A stretch of 64,000 nucleotides of DNA from JACKFB01 sp041389525 (GTDB lineage Bacteria; Myxococcota_A; UBA9042; PHBI01; JACKFB01), in NCBI GenBank assembly GCA_041389525.1, contig JAWKRR010000031.1, positions 22,473-86,472 on the forward strand, read 5' to 3'. A model generated the notes under the pieces. It searched no databases, was not told where the DNA came from, and was given only the letters and a program-made list of their open reading frames with translations. Positions 7,685 through 20,000 of the stretch are shown one piece after another. Position numbers and translations under genes: made by a program. The first letter of the stretch is position 1; each line of letters opens with the position of its first letter.

Positions 7685-8317
7685 TCAGCGCTTCGACCGC
7701 AGCGCGCCGAGCAAGAAGTCCGCGGTGCGGCGAAACGCGAGCTCCGCCGACGGCGCGGCGTAGGCGTTGGGGCAGGACGGCTCGGCGAACCAGTGGTCGG
7801 TGCCTGCGTAGTCGAACGAGGTGTACGGCCTTCCGGCGCGAGCGATGGCGGCCTCCATGCTGCGGCGGGCGCTCTGGCGGACCCAGGGGTCTCGCTCGGC
7901 GAAGTGTGCCAGGTAGCTCGACCGACTCCGCGCGAAGCTCCCGCCGCGGGCGGCGTAGAACAGGGCGGTCGCGGCGATCCCGTACTCCGGGCGCTGGGAG
8001 AGCCAGACGGCCCAGTGGCCGCCCATGGAGAACCCGACCACGCCCACGCGGGCGCCGGGGGCCGCAGCGCCGCGCAGGGTGTCGAGGTCGCGTCCCAGCT
8101 CTCGGTACATGGGGGTGGTCCGGCGTCTCGCGCGGAGACGGCGCGCGGCTCCCTCCGTCGTGGCGACCTCGCCCGAGAAGAGGTCGCTGAGCCCGACCAC
8201 GAACCCCTCGCGCTGGAGCCGGCGTCCGAAGGCGCGAAACGAATCGGTCAGGCCCCACCAGGAGTGGACCACGAGCACGGCCCCGCCGTCGGGAGGCGTC
8301 GGCTGCAGTAGCTCCAC
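7685..8317 (-). CDS. Dienelactone hydrolase family protein
   Basis: A 210-aa cytoplasmic alpha/beta hydrolase. The nucleophile elbow GFSMGG has Ser97 where classic dienelactone hydrolases have Cys; Asp143 (AERDPW) and His175 (GTDHWFAEP) complete the triad. The opening VLVVHSWWGLTDSFRAFGRR and the DLFSGEVATT segment are typical of the family. Length is normal. Substrate unknown. It seems to be monocistronic, between the toxin-antitoxin pair and a macro-domain gene on the same strand. Confidence 0.85.
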   Translation of the reverse strand: MELLQPTPPDGGAVLVVHSWWGLTDSFRAFGRRLQREGFVVGLSDLFSGEVATTEGAARRLRARRRTTPMYRELGRDLDTLRGAAAPGARVGVVGFSMGGHWAVWLSQRPEYGIAATALFYAARGGSFARSRSSYLAHFAERDPWVRQSARRSMEAAIARAGRPYTSFDYAGTDHWFAEPSCPNAYAAPSAELAFRRTADFLLGALRSKR

Positions 8318-8413
8318 GGCACCCTCCTGGGTCCAGCAGCGGTGCGCGCCGCCGGGATCCAGCGGCTCGGGTGCGGCCTGGCCGCGGCATCCCGGCGGCG
8401 CCGAGGAGGGGAC

Positions 8414-8914
8414 TCAGCCGGCTTCCTCGGCCTTCACGTTCGCGTGGTAGGTCGTGTAGACGTAGACGGGGATCTTTAGCGAGCCGAGGAACTCGTGGAC
8501 CAGGGGGCCGACCTCGTCCCAGTCGAGGCCGCCGACGCCGGTGGCCAGGCGGGGCAGCGCGACCGAGGCGATCTCGCGCTCCTCGATGAAGGCTCGGAGG
8601 GCTTTGAGCGAGTGCTGCACGTTGGAGAGCGTCGCTTTCTCGGGGCGGGCGCGGGCGTCGTTCACGTCGCCGTCCTGGGTGAGCAGGCTGACCACGCGGC
8701 GCGTCCCGTCGGCGCCTTGGCCGGCCCAGGCCCAGATCTCGCCGGGGCGCGGGTGGGAGGTCTTCACCCAGTGACGGTAGTCCTTCACCATCGACGGAAA
8801 GCGCTGGCGCAGCGCGAGCGCGAGGCCGCTGTCGAAGTGGTCGTTGGGCGCGACCCCGTGGGCGATGAGCTCGGCGCGCGATAGCAGGATGTCGCCAGTG
8901 ACTTCGTGGATCAT
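8414..8914 (-). CDS. Macro domain-containing protein (ADP-ribose binding/processing)
   Basis: A 166-aa protein consisting of one macro domain. MIHEVTGDILLSRAELIAHG opens the fold, with the conserved GDILLS; RLATGVGGLDWDEVGPLV near residue 120 is the phosphate-binding loop typical of ALC1/Poa1-type macro domains, which bind ADP-ribose and often remove it from proteins or nucleic acid. The ATG at 8914 starts exactly at the domain. It lies at the edge of a toxin-antitoxin and nuclease cluster, where macro proteins sometimes act as antitoxins of ADP-ribosylating toxins; no such toxin is visible next to it. Confidence 0.85.
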   Translation of the reverse strand: MIHEVTGDILLSRAELIAHGVAPNDHFDSGLALALRQRFPSMVKDYRHWVKTSHPRPGEIWAWAGQGADGTRRVVSLLTQDGDVNDARARPEKATLSNVQHSLKALRAFIEEREIASVALPRLATGVGGLDWDEVGPLVHEFLGSLKIPVYVYTTYHANVKAEEAG

Positions 8915-9104
8915 GGGTATTTGCCCTCGTCTGGAGTGATGCTCCGGGGCCGGCCGGACCGGGGGAGCGCGCCTCGAGAGAGCAATATCCCTGCCAGACT
9001 CGCGGACGCTGCGGTTCAAGGGCTGGGGGCCGCTTTGGCGAGTCTGGGGCCGGCGATGAGTGTGGCAATTGGCACACCGATTGGGCCGGAGGGCACTTGG
9101 CGGG

Positions 9105-10721
9105 CTAACGAGCGGGCGCTGGGTTGAAGCGGGCGGCGGCGGCGCGGACGCGGTCGCAGTCCAGCACGGGCTTCGAGGTCGGGTTGCGGTAGGGCGACGC
9201 GCAGGTGCCGAGCACGGAGGCGAGATATCGCCAGAAGATGCCTGCGGATTCGGGGGTGAAGGCGTAATTGCCGTCGGGGGTCTCGGGGTCGAAGACGCGG
9301 TAGTGGGGCGCCATCGCCGGGGTGAGGAAGCCGGCGTGGGCGTCGGCGATGCGGGCGTGCAGGAAGCGCACGTCGCGCCAGGTGAGGGGGGCGCCGGCCG
9401 CGGCGCTCATGAGGAGCAGCTCGGCGACGTCCTGGTCGTTGGGGGTGGTGACGGGGGTCGGGCCCTCGCGGGCGTCGAGGACCGTGTCGAGGCGCCAGGC
9501 GAGCCCGGCCTGGAGCCGGCGGGCCAGGGCTGGCAGTCCGCGGCGCTCGGCCAGGGCGGCGGCGGCTTCGTGGTGGCTGCGCAGGATCTGCCCGACGTCG
9601 TTCTTGAAGCCGGGGGCCTCGTCGATGTCGGTCAGGCCCTGGCCGCAGTCGATGTCGCCGGCGTCGCCGCGCCCGTAGAGGCGAAGCGCCAAGGTCGCCG
9701 GGCACTCCACCCCACCGAGGGTCAGGTAGAAGGCCAGGTCCTGCTTGGGGAAGAACTCCTTCCACTCTGCGTCGACGGTCACGATGCGGAAGCCGTCGTC
9801 CTCCACCCGCCGGGCCCAGGCGGCGTAGAGCGTCTCGACCAGGGCGGCGTCTTCTTTCAGGCCGGCGCTGCCTGCTTCCGCGCAGGTGGGCAGGTAGGCC
9901 AGCACCTGCAGCATGTGCCCGATGTCGTCTTTCGAGCGCTTGTTCTTGATCCAGATGTCGCCCCAGTGAGGGTTGTCGGGGTTGTGGACGTAGCTGGACG
10001 GGTCGCCGTCAATGCCGGGTCGGTTGAGGCTGGTGTCGATGAAGACCGTGCGGCCGCCGTCTTCGGAGACGACAGGCTCCGGGTAGGCCGCCCGACACAG
10101 CAGGGCGCTGGCGGTGAGGGCGGGCTGGCGTTCCATGGCCAGCGCCCAGGACGCCAGCCCGCGGGTGAGCCGCCGCAAGAGCTGGTCCTGCCCGCCCCAG
10201 AGCAGCTGCGCGTAGCAGACGCCCTGCAGAATCGGCGAGGTGCGCATCCCGTTATTGTCCGCGCCGTCGTCGGAGTGCCGGTAAGTGACCTCCCCACCCG
10301 ACTTCTCGACCTTCACGCCGCTCCACCAGGTCGCGTACCAGTATCGGCCAGCCGGGTCAGACTCGGGCCAGCCGTGGGCGCGCTCGTCGACGACCTGGAA
10401 GTAGCGGGTCTGCTCGAGCAGCTCGAGGTACTGGTCGGTGACGGCGGCGAGGTCGGCGGCCGAGACCGGCTCGCCACGCTCGGGCCGGGTGAGCGGCGGC
10501 TCGGGCGCTGCGTCCGCGTCAGGCTCAGCGTCAGGCGAGGCGTCGGGCTCAGCGTCGGGCGAGGCGTCCGGCCCCGCGTCGAGCGCCACATCCGGCGAGG
10601 CAGCATCCACCTCGCCGGAGGCATCCGCGACGGCATCCGCCACATTCGAGCGCGAATCTCCACCGCCGCAAGCAGCGAACAAAACCACCAGGAGCACGCC
10701 CACAGAAACCGATGGCCGCAC
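9105..10721 (-). CDS. Large secreted lipoprotein, unknown function
   Basis: A 538-aa predicted lipoprotein. The GTG at 10721 is preceded by a GGGAGGG ribosome site and starts a signal peptide ending LLVVLFAAC, the lipobox. Residues about 20-70 form an Asp/Ala/Pro-rich linker with DASPDAEP repeats, common in myxobacterial surface lipoproteins. The rest is a soluble, Trp- and His-rich domain of about 460 residues, apparently mostly helical, which I do not recognise; an alpha/alpha-barrel fold is possible but not shown. It is divergent from the giant surface protein gene, and the two may share a regulatory region of 300 bases. Confidence 0.75.
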   Translation of the reverse strand: MRPSVSVGVLLVVLFAACGGGDSRSNVADAVADASGEVDAASPDVALDAGPDASPDAEPDASPDAEPDADAAPEPPLTRPERGEPVSAADLAAVTDQYLELLEQTRYFQVVDERAHGWPESDPAGRYWYATWWSGVKVEKSGGEVTYRHSDDGADNNGMRTSPILQGVCYAQLLWGGQDQLLRRLTRGLASWALAMERQPALTASALLCRAAYPEPVVSEDGGRTVFIDTSLNRPGIDGDPSSYVHNPDNPHWGDIWIKNKRSKDDIGHMLQVLAYLPTCAEAGSAGLKEDAALVETLYAAWARRVEDDGFRIVTVDAEWKEFFPKQDLAFYLTLGGVECPATLALRLYGRGDAGDIDCGQGLTDIDEAPGFKNDVGQILRSHHEAAAALAERRGLPALARRLQAGLAWRLDTVLDAREGPTPVTTPNDQDVAELLLMSAAAGAPLTWRDVRFLHARIADAHAGFLTPAMAPHYRVFDPETPDGNYAFTPESAGIFWRYLASVLGTCASPYRNPTSKPVLDCDRVRAAAARFNPAPAR

Positions 10722-11022
10722 GTCGCCACCCTCCCCTCGCCGGCCAATCCCGGCCAGCGCGGACGAGCATGACCACCCCCGCCCGCCGGAGCAAGGGCCC
10801 CGCAAGCGTGGTCCGCGATGGGAGCAAGTCTCAAGTCTGTCCCCGACCCCTGGCGGCGAGCGGCGGGTGGCGCAGCGCGGGCGCGGTGTGGCAGACTGGG
10901 GCATCCACCGTCACCGAGGTCGAGCTGGCGGCGCCGCATTGCCGGCGCGCACCGTTCTACTGCAGCGCGAAATTGGCCACCGCGGCGCGCGTGCGTGGTG
11001 CGGTCCTGCACAGGAGACCACC
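10722..11022. other. Divergent intergenic region with 34-bp repeat
   Basis: About 300 bases between the divergent lipoprotein and giant surface protein genes, containing a 34-bp repeat (10822-10855) that recurs downstream of the giant gene. An AGGAGA ribosome site lies just before 11023. No clear promoter could be chosen. Confidence 0.5.
10822..10855. repeat. 34-bp dispersed repeat, copy 1
   Basis: Runs from GAGCAAGTCTCAAGTCTGTC to CCGACCCCTGGCG and is identical to 27690-27723. The two copies bracket the 16.6-kb surface protein gene in direct orientation. Confidence 0.9.
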
Positions 11023-14000
11023 ATGGTCACAGGCACCGAGCGTCTAGGCGGTCTGCGGGCGTCGCGGCTGCTGCGGTCGCGGTCGGGCGCGGCGCGTGTC
11101 GCGGTGGTGGGATGGGTCCTGCTTGGGGCGATGGCGCCGGGCGCGACTGCGGCTCCGGTGGAGGGGCTGACCGGGGTTGTCGAGAACCGGGGGCAGGCTC
11201 CTGACGCGGTGCGTTTTGTCGGGCGCGCGGCCGGGCAGGTCCTGTTCTTCGACACGCGCGGGGTCACGCACGTGCCGCGGGCGGCCGAGCACTCCGCTGT
11301 GCGCCTGGAGATGCTGGGCGCGAATCCGGACCCGGAGGTGGCCGCCGCAGCGCCGCTCCCGGGGGTGGTGAATCGCTTTCGCGGCCAGGATCCGGCGGGC
11401 TGGCAGGATGGCCTCGCCCGCTTCGCGCAGGTTCGCTACACGGCGATCTACCCAGGCATCGACCTCGTCTTCAACACAGCCCAGGGCGAGCTGAAGCGCG
11501 ATTTTCTGGTCGCCGCGGGCGCTGACCCGGCTGAGATCGCCTTTCGCTACCTCGGCGCCTCGTCGGTCGACCGCTCGCCGGGCGGCGCACTGCTCATCGA
11601 CACCGGCCGCGCCGTGCTGACCGAGGCCGCGCCCGTCGCCTGGCAGGTCATCGGCGGCGCCCGCGAGCAGGTCGCCGTGGACTACGCCGTCGACCCCGAA
11701 GGCCGCGTGAGCTTCGACCTCGGCGCCTACGACCCCGCCCACCCCCTGCTCATCGACCCCGGCCTCGATTTCGCGGCCTACGTCGGCGGGAACGCCTTCG
11801 ACGAGGTAAACGCCGTCACCACCGACGCCTCCGGCAACGTCTACATCGCCGGCTCGACGACCTCGGCGGACCTCCCCATGGACGGGCCCGGCGCCGCCAA
11901 GTCGCTCCAAACCAACTCGCTCAACGGCAAGACCTACGTCTCTACCGACGCCTTCGTCGCCAAGCTCAGCCCCGACGGCGCGCTGGTCTGGGCGACCTAC
12001 CTCGGCGGCAAGACCGACAAGTTCCCAAGTGGCATCTGCCTGGACGTGGACCCGCCCACCGACGACCCCAACTACATCTGCAACCAGCTGGTCCCGTCGC
12101 CCTGGGGCCTCGGCGGCATCGACGTCGCCCACGGGCTGGACGTCGGCAGCCCGGGGAGCCTCTACGTGGTCGGCCAGACGACCTCGACCGACTTCCCCAT
12201 CGCCCCCATCGGCGCCGTCGTGCCCCAATCGAAGCTGGCCGGCCGAGACTTCGACCCGCAGCACCCAGGCGCGCACTACGCCAGCGACGCCTTCTACGCG
12301 AACCTGTCGAAGACTAACGGCGGCCTCACCATCTCGACCTACCTCGGCGGCTCGGGCCTGGACGTCGCCCGCGGGGTCGCCATCGACGACGGCGGCGCGG
12401 TCTGGGTCGTCGGCCACACCGCCTCGGCGGACTTCCCCACGACCGCCGATCGCCTCCAGCCCTGGATCGGCGGCCCCGCGGGGGCGTTCGCCGACGACGC
12501 CACCGCCGCCTTCGTCGTCCGCATGGGGCCGCTGCTCGGACCCGTGACCAGCATCTCCTCCCGCCTCGAATACGCCACGACCCTTGGCGGCTACGGCTTC
12601 GACGAGGCCAACGCCGTCGCCGTGAACGACCACACCCACGAGGTCATCGTCGTCGGCTCGACCAGCGCGACCGACTTCGGCGGCGACGCCCTCAACGGCC
12701 CGCAGTACGGGCCCCAGGCCAGCTACGGAGGCGGCCACACCGACGGCTTCATCGCGGTGCTCGACGTCGACGCGCAGAAAGCCACGTCGCTGACCTACCT
12801 GACCTACTTCGGTGGCCCCGGCGCCGACGAGATCAACGACGTCGCCTTCGACGACAGCGCCGGTCAGCGGCTGGTCTACGTCGTCGGCGCCACGAGCTCG
12901 CCCGGCCTCTGGTCCTCCGAATGTGCCGCAAATACCTACGATAATTGCGGCTCCGACGGGAACTGCGACTACGACGGGCAGTTCACCAACTACGACGACG
13001 CCTTCGTCGCGAAGCTGGACCTGGCCACCCCGGGCGGCGCCTGCGGCTTCGTGCGCTACCTGGGCGGACAGCGCCGCGACCTGGCCCACGCCGTCGACAT
13101 CGACACCACCCGCGGCGACGTCTACGTCACCGGGACGACCTGGTCGGTCGACTTCCCGACCGTCGCCGCCTTTCAGCCCCGCAAGGCCGACGGCCGCTCC
13201 GCCGGGTGCCTGCCCAGCGACCCCTTCGACTGCGCCAGCAACTCCGACGCCTTCTTCGCCCGCGTCAGCCCCGACGGCAAAGACCTGCTCATGGCGTCTT
13301 TCCTCGGCGGCACCGGCGACGCGGGCGACCTGGACGACGACGCCGGCCTCGGCATCGCCTTCAGCGACACGGCCCTCGCCCGCCGCGCCTACCTCGTCGG
13401 CCGCACCCACAGCCCCGACTTCCCACACCTCGCCGCCAAGCTCGACCAGCCGACCGTCATCGCCGACGCCAACGGCTACCTCGTCCGCGTCCCCGTCGAC
13501 GTCGCCGACCTCGCCGTCACTCTCGATGTGCCAAAGTCCGTCAAACGCGGCGCCGACTTTACCCTGACGGCGACGGTCCACAACGACGGCCCCGAGGCCA
13601 CCGCGTTCGCGCTCAGCGGCGAGGTCCCCGCTGGCTTCACCGTGAAGTCCGTGCCGCCGGGCTGCACCCACGACCTCAGCACCGCGAAGGTGCAGTGCGC
13701 GCCGTCGACGCCCCTGGCCCGCGGCGGCGAGCGCACCTACCCGCTGACCCTGACCGCCCCCGACACCGTGGTCCAGGTCAGCTTCGAGTTCGCCGCCGCC
13801 GGCACCGTGCGCGACCCGTACACGCCAAACAACACAGCCCAGGCGACGACCCTGGTCGGCGGCGCCGAGCTCACGATTGAGGCCGCCACCTGCACCCGCC
13901 AGCGCATTGGCTACAAGGAGACCACCACCTGCTCGATGGCGGCGAAGAACGCCGGCCCCGACGACGCGACCCACGTCGAAGCACAGCTCGAGATCCCTCA

Positions 14001-17000
14001 GTCCGGCCCGGACCTGCTGGAGTTCGTCGCCGCGCAGAGCAGCCCGGGCTGCGTCGCCAAGACCGCCGGCGGCGTGCTGCAGGTGTCCTGCCCGCTGGCG
14101 TCCACCCTGGCGAAGGGCGCCACCACCCAGCCGGCGATCATCAAGCTCCGCCCCGCGGCGACCACCGCGCGAGACTTCGACGCGCGCGTGACGATGACGG
14201 TGAGCAGCGACGCCCTCGCCCTGGCCGCGAGCGCCCCGCGCGGCAACGTCGCGACCACCGTCGTGCAGGTGCGCTACGTGCTGGTCGCCGTGACCGCCTT
14301 CACCGCGACCCCAGAGCCCGTCGGCATCGGCAAGCCGCTGACCTACTCCGTGACCGTCGAGAACCGCGGGCCCGGCGACGCCCAGAACCCGCCGATCCTG
14401 ATGGCGCTGCCGGACCCCACGATGGCGCTGCTGACGACGGGCACGGACCCGCGCTGCAAAGCCTGGCAGGGCAGCGTCCACTGCGACCTGGGCGCGGCCA
14501 ACCAGAACGGCAAGCTGGCCGAGGGTGAGTCGCTGACGTGGAAGTTCGTGGTCTCCGCGCCGACCAGCCAGAAGGTCATCACCTCCACCGTCTACACCGA
14601 CTCCTTCAACGGCGGCGTCGCGCCAGCGCCCGACCCGAGCGCGAGCCGCTCGGTCGCGAGCCACGTCGGCTGGGCGGACGTGCAGGTCAGCCTCATCGAG
14701 TTCGTCGACCCGGCCTCGCCTCCGTACAAGCAGGCCGCGAACGCCACCATCGTCGCGACCCTGCACAACCTGACCGCGGACGTGGACGCCGACGGTGTCG
14801 TCGTGGAGTACGCCGCGCAGACCTCCGCGCTCGGCCACTCGGGCGCGACTCACGCGCTGTTCGGGGCGCCCACCGCGGGCGTTTACCCCGGCGGACCGAC
14901 GCCGACCTGCGTCGAGGGGCCGCCGATTCGCTGCACCTTCCCGAAGATCGCCGCCAGCCCCGCCGATGGCGCCGCGACCCCGGTCACGATGAAGATCATC
15001 AGCGCGCCGGTCCGCGCGGGCACGCAGACGCACACCTTCCGAATCGTGGGCGCGACGACGCCGGACCCGGCGCCGCTCAACAACACCGGGTCCAAGACGC
15101 AGCCGATCTCGGGCTTTGACGTGGCGCTCGCGCTGAGCGGCCCGACCGACGCGCTGGTGCGCGGGGTGCCGGCGCGATTCACCGCCGAGCAGAGCAACCT
15201 CGGCCCCGGGTCCACCGTCCCCGGCGGCGTCTTCACGGTCACCTACGACCCCGCGAACTGGGCCTGGGCCGGCCAGGTCAGCCACGACCAGCCGCCCGAG
15301 GTCTGCGTCGTGCCGAGCCCGGAGACCGGCACGGTGAAGTGCGCCACGAACAGCGCCGCGTCGGGCGGCCTGCCCTTCCCCTTCGCCACCACCGTCTTCG
15401 AGCTGACCCCGAAGAAGAAAGGCCCGCTGCCCATCGTGTTCGCGGCGACGGGCCGCTGGGCTGCCGACGACGTCAACCGCACCAACGACCGGGTGGCGCC
15501 TTTTTACGAGGTATTGTCTGCGGATTTGTCGCTACACGCCGACCCGCCGGCCACCGTCGAGGTGGGCGACACGGTGACCTACAAGGTCTTGGTCCAGAAC
15601 CTGGGCAAGGCGGCGAGCGTGGCGCCGAAGGTGATCCACACCTTCCCGGCGGCCCACCTGGACTTCGTCGGGATGACGGGCGCCACCGGGTGCACCCAGA
15701 CGGTGACGGGCGCTACGGCCACGGTGGTCTGCACCGGCATGGCCTACCCGGCTGAGATGGCGACGGCGGCTGAGCTGACCATCCAGTACACCGCCACGAA
15801 GTCCGGGACCTTCACGTCGACCTTCTTGGCGACGGACGGCGCCGGGGCCGTGAGCGAAGACCAGGACCCCAGCGACAACTCCGGATCCGTCGCGACGAAG
15901 ATCGACGGGCCCGACCTGCGCATCGAGGGGCAGACGCAAGCCCCGGCGAACCCCGTCGGCAGCGCTCAGGCGGTGCGGACCTCCTTCGACGTCGTCAACC
16001 CGTCCACGAAAGAGGCCAGCGGCGCGTTTCAGCTGACCGTCTCCCTGTCCGGGGCCGCCGGCAAAGGCAAGATCGTCCTGGCGGAGGTCGGCGGCGTGCC
16101 CTGCCAGCTTGGCGCCGGGCCCACCCCCGCCGTCGCGCACTGCCTGCACGTGGCTGGGTTGCCGAAGGCCGTCTCGGGCTCGCCGCCGCCCAAGCTCGTC
16201 GCGAACGTCGACGTGCTGGGCCTTGGCCGCGGGACCTACACCATGGACGCGTGGCTGGCGCCGGTGAAGCCGGACCCGGACACGACGAACAACGTGTTCC
16301 GGCCTGGGCCCCTGACGACCGTGCGCGAGGGCTACGACCTCAGCGTGGCGCTGACGGTGGACCCCGCCAAGCTCAAGCGCGGCGGGGCGACCGCGCCCTA
16401 CACGGTGACGGTGACGAACTCGCGGGCGTCCACGGCGGACAACGCCAAGCTCGAGGTCTTCTACCCCGACGGCCGCCTCAGCAAGATGAGCGCGACGGTC
16501 AGCGGCGGCGGGGCCTGCGCCGTCGTCGAGCCGCCCGGCCTGATGACCTGCGACCTGGGCAACCTCGCCAAAGGCCAGAGCGCGACGGTCACTTTGGCGA
16601 TGAACGGCGTGCGCGAGGGCGTGTCGCCGGTCACCTACACCGCCTACGCAGACCGCCCCGAGCTCGAGGAGAACAAGGCGAACGACAAGGCCACCGAGCA
16701 GCGGCAGGTCGTCGGCGCCAACCTGACCGTCAGCCAGATCGTCTGGCCCGCCTCGCCCATCGGCTCCGGCAAGACCGTGACCCTGAAGGCGACGGTGAAG
16801 AACGCGTCGACCGCGGCGATCTCGCCCGCGACTTCGAAGCCCGTGACCTTCGTGCACACCGGCTTCGGCGACCACTACCGGCTCGCGCCCGGCTCGGCCG
16901 GCAGCTTCTGCGCCCAGGGCGCGGGCAAGGTGACCTGCCAGCTCGGGACCATGGCGGCGGGCGCAGAGGTCGAGCTTAGCCTGACCTACCTGACCGACAA

Positions 17001-20000
17001 GCCCGGCACGTTCATCGACACCCTCGAAGTGTCCGAGCCCGCCGGCACCGTGGACGAGGCGCCGAACGACAACCAGGCCGCCCGCAACGACGGCGAGGTC
17101 ACCGGCCCCGACCTCGTCATCGAGCGCGTGTCCGCGGACACCGAGGTCGGCCTGGGCGACTACGCGTCGGTCACCTATCGCGTGCGCAACGCGTCGACCA
17201 CGCTGCTCGCCGAGAAGGTCAAGCTGCGCCTCACCCCGCGCCCGGGCGGCACCGGGGCGCTGAAGGTGCCTGCGGCCCAGGCCGTCCCTTGCGCGACGCT
17301 GCCCTCCGGGGTGGTCGAGTGCGAGCTTGGCGACCTGACGGCGGGCGCCTCCTCGGCCGACGCGGTGGTCCAGTTCGAGGCCGACAAGGCCGGCACCGTG
17401 ACCGTCGACGCCGTCGCCAGCGAGCTGACGGGCAAGGACATGACCCCCGCCAACAACGCCGACGCGCTCGCTATCCTTATAAAGGGGCCCGATCTGGCCG
17501 CCACGGTCGGGCCCACCCCGATTAGCCCGGCAACACAGCCGCGTAACCAGCCGTTCACCTACACCGTCACCGTCGCGAACCTCAGCACCGCCAAGGCGCT
17601 CAACGCCGCGCTCGCCGTCAGCACCGACGCCAGCGTCCGCTTCGTCAGCGGCACCGTCAGCGGCGGCCAAGGCGCCTGCAAACCCGCCAGCAGCGGCGCT
17701 CAGTGCGAGCTCGCCGACACGGCGGTCTACCCGCTGACCGTGGCCCTCACCCTGCGACCGACCCGCGCCGGGACCTTCTCGTTGGTGGCGACGGCCACCG
17801 CCAAAGACGACACCAACCCGGCCAACAACAGCGCGCCCGCCACGAGCTTCACGGTCGACGGCGCCGATCTCTCCGTAGCCATCAGCGCCAGCGCGGCCCA
17901 GGTCATCTCCGGCGAGACCACGGACCTCGTCGTCGAGGTCCGAAACGCCGGCCCCGCCGACGCCGACCAGGTGCGGCTGGTCCACGCCTTCGACTTTCGC
18001 CACCTGCGCTTCGTCGGCTCGTCGCCACCGTCGCTCTGCCACCACGTCGCCGGCAGCGGGCAGACCGTCTGCCAGTTCGGCCCGCTGGCGAAGAGCGCGC
18101 TGCAGCAGATCACCCTGACCTACCGCGGCGTCAGAGCGGGCGCGGTGACCAGCAGCGTCACGGTGGACGAGCCGGGCCTGACCGACCCGACGCCGGCCGA
18201 CACCACGGCGAGCTTCTCGACGCAGGTGCGCGGAGCCGATCTCGGGCTGGCGCTCACCGACGCGCCCGACCCCGTGGCGGCGCTGGGCACCATCACCTAC
18301 CAGGGCGTGGTGACCAACTACGGTCCCGCGAAGGCCGAGAACGTCGTGACCCGCTTCACGCTGCCGCCCGAGGTGAACTTCCAGGTCAGCACCAGCCCCG
18401 ACTGCAGACAGACCACCGCCGTCAGCCGCACCGTGGACTGCGTCTTCAGCGGCGTGCTGCCGGTGGGCGACTCGCTGAGCTACACGCTGCTGGCCGACGC
18501 CATCACGCCGACCACCACCGCGAGCTGCTCGGCCACGACCGAGAGCGACCCGGGCGACGACGGCGCCCAGCCGAACAGCGCCAGCGTCGGCACCACCATC
18601 ACCAGCGGAGACCCCGACGCGGACGGGGTCCCCGACGCGGTCGAGGACGGGGCGCCCAACAATGGCGACGGCAACGGCGACGGGATCCGCGACAAAAGCC
18701 AGCCCGAGGTTAGCTCGACCAAGACGTCCGCTGGCGATTACGTGACGCTGGTCACGAGCGCTGGCGCGCTGAAGGCCGTGACCTCCCAGGCGCCCGCCCA
18801 GCCTACGCCCGCCGGGGTCGCCTTCCCCGTCGACGCCATCAGCTATCAGATCGCCGGCCTCGCTCCGGGCGCGTCGGTGACCGTCCAGGTCATCCTGTCG
18901 ACCGGCATCCCGGCGTGGGCTTACTGGAAGTACGGCCCCGAGCCGGGAAACGCGACGCCGCACTGGTACGACTTCAGCTTCGACGGCAGCACCGGGGCGG
19001 TCGCCACCAACCGCACCACCCTGACGCTGACCTTCGTGGACGGCGGCCGCGGGGACGACGACCAGACCGCCAACGGCACCATCACCGACCCGGGCGCGCC
19101 GGCGCTGCGGCGGCTCGTGGTGGACAGCGAGGGGGGCGGGGCCGACCTGGCGCCGGGCGACGGATTGTGCAATGCGGGAGGCGGCGCGTGCACGCTGCGG
19201 GCGGCCATCGAGGAGGCGAACGCGAACCCCGACTACTTCTACATCGGGTTCGATGTGCCAGACGCGGACGGGGTACTCGGGGTGAGCCTGGGCGGCGCGC
19301 TGCCCACGGTCACCCAGCCCCTGGTCATCGACGGGACGACGCAGCCGGGCTACGCGGGCGCGCCGATTGTTGCAGTGCAGGGTAGCGGGGCCTGGAGCGT
19401 CACGGCGGGTGACAGCGCGCTCCGGGGCCTGAGCACGGGGCCGCTGCGCATTGAGGGGGCCGGGCACGTGTGCGTGACGGACGGCTTCGTGGACGGGCTG
19501 ACCATCGACGGGGTGCCGAGCAACGTCGTGCGGCGCTCGGTGCTGCTGGGGCCGCGGATCTCGGGCGGGCCCGCGTTCGCCAACCGGATCCTCGACTGCG
19601 AGATCCCCGCGGGCGGTCTGGTGCTCGAGAACTCCAGCGCCGCGTTGGTGCGTGGATGCAGCATCTACGGGGCCTTCGGGACCTACGGCGTCGACATCGT
19701 CGGCCAGTACGCGACGGCTAACCTGATCTCGGGCAACCTCATCGGGTTGGGGCCGGATGGCGAGTGCACGAGCTTTGGCTCGGACCCGGGGACCAACACG
19801 GCGGGGGCTGGGCCGTGCACCGGCGGCGCGTCGCTGTGGGGCGTGCGGATCGCGGGCGGGGCCAACAACAACCTGATCGGCGGCGAGCTGGCGCTCGACG
19901 GGAACGTGATCAGCGGGAACGGCCAGGGCGGCGTGCTCATCGTCGGCGGGGGGTATGGCAACCGGGTCGCGGGCAACCTGATCGGCACGGACACCCTGGG

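Noticed and set aside
11044..15285. A 4.2-kb minus-strand open frame opposite the giant gene's start
   Set aside because: Same reason: a shadow frame with no protein-like motifs.
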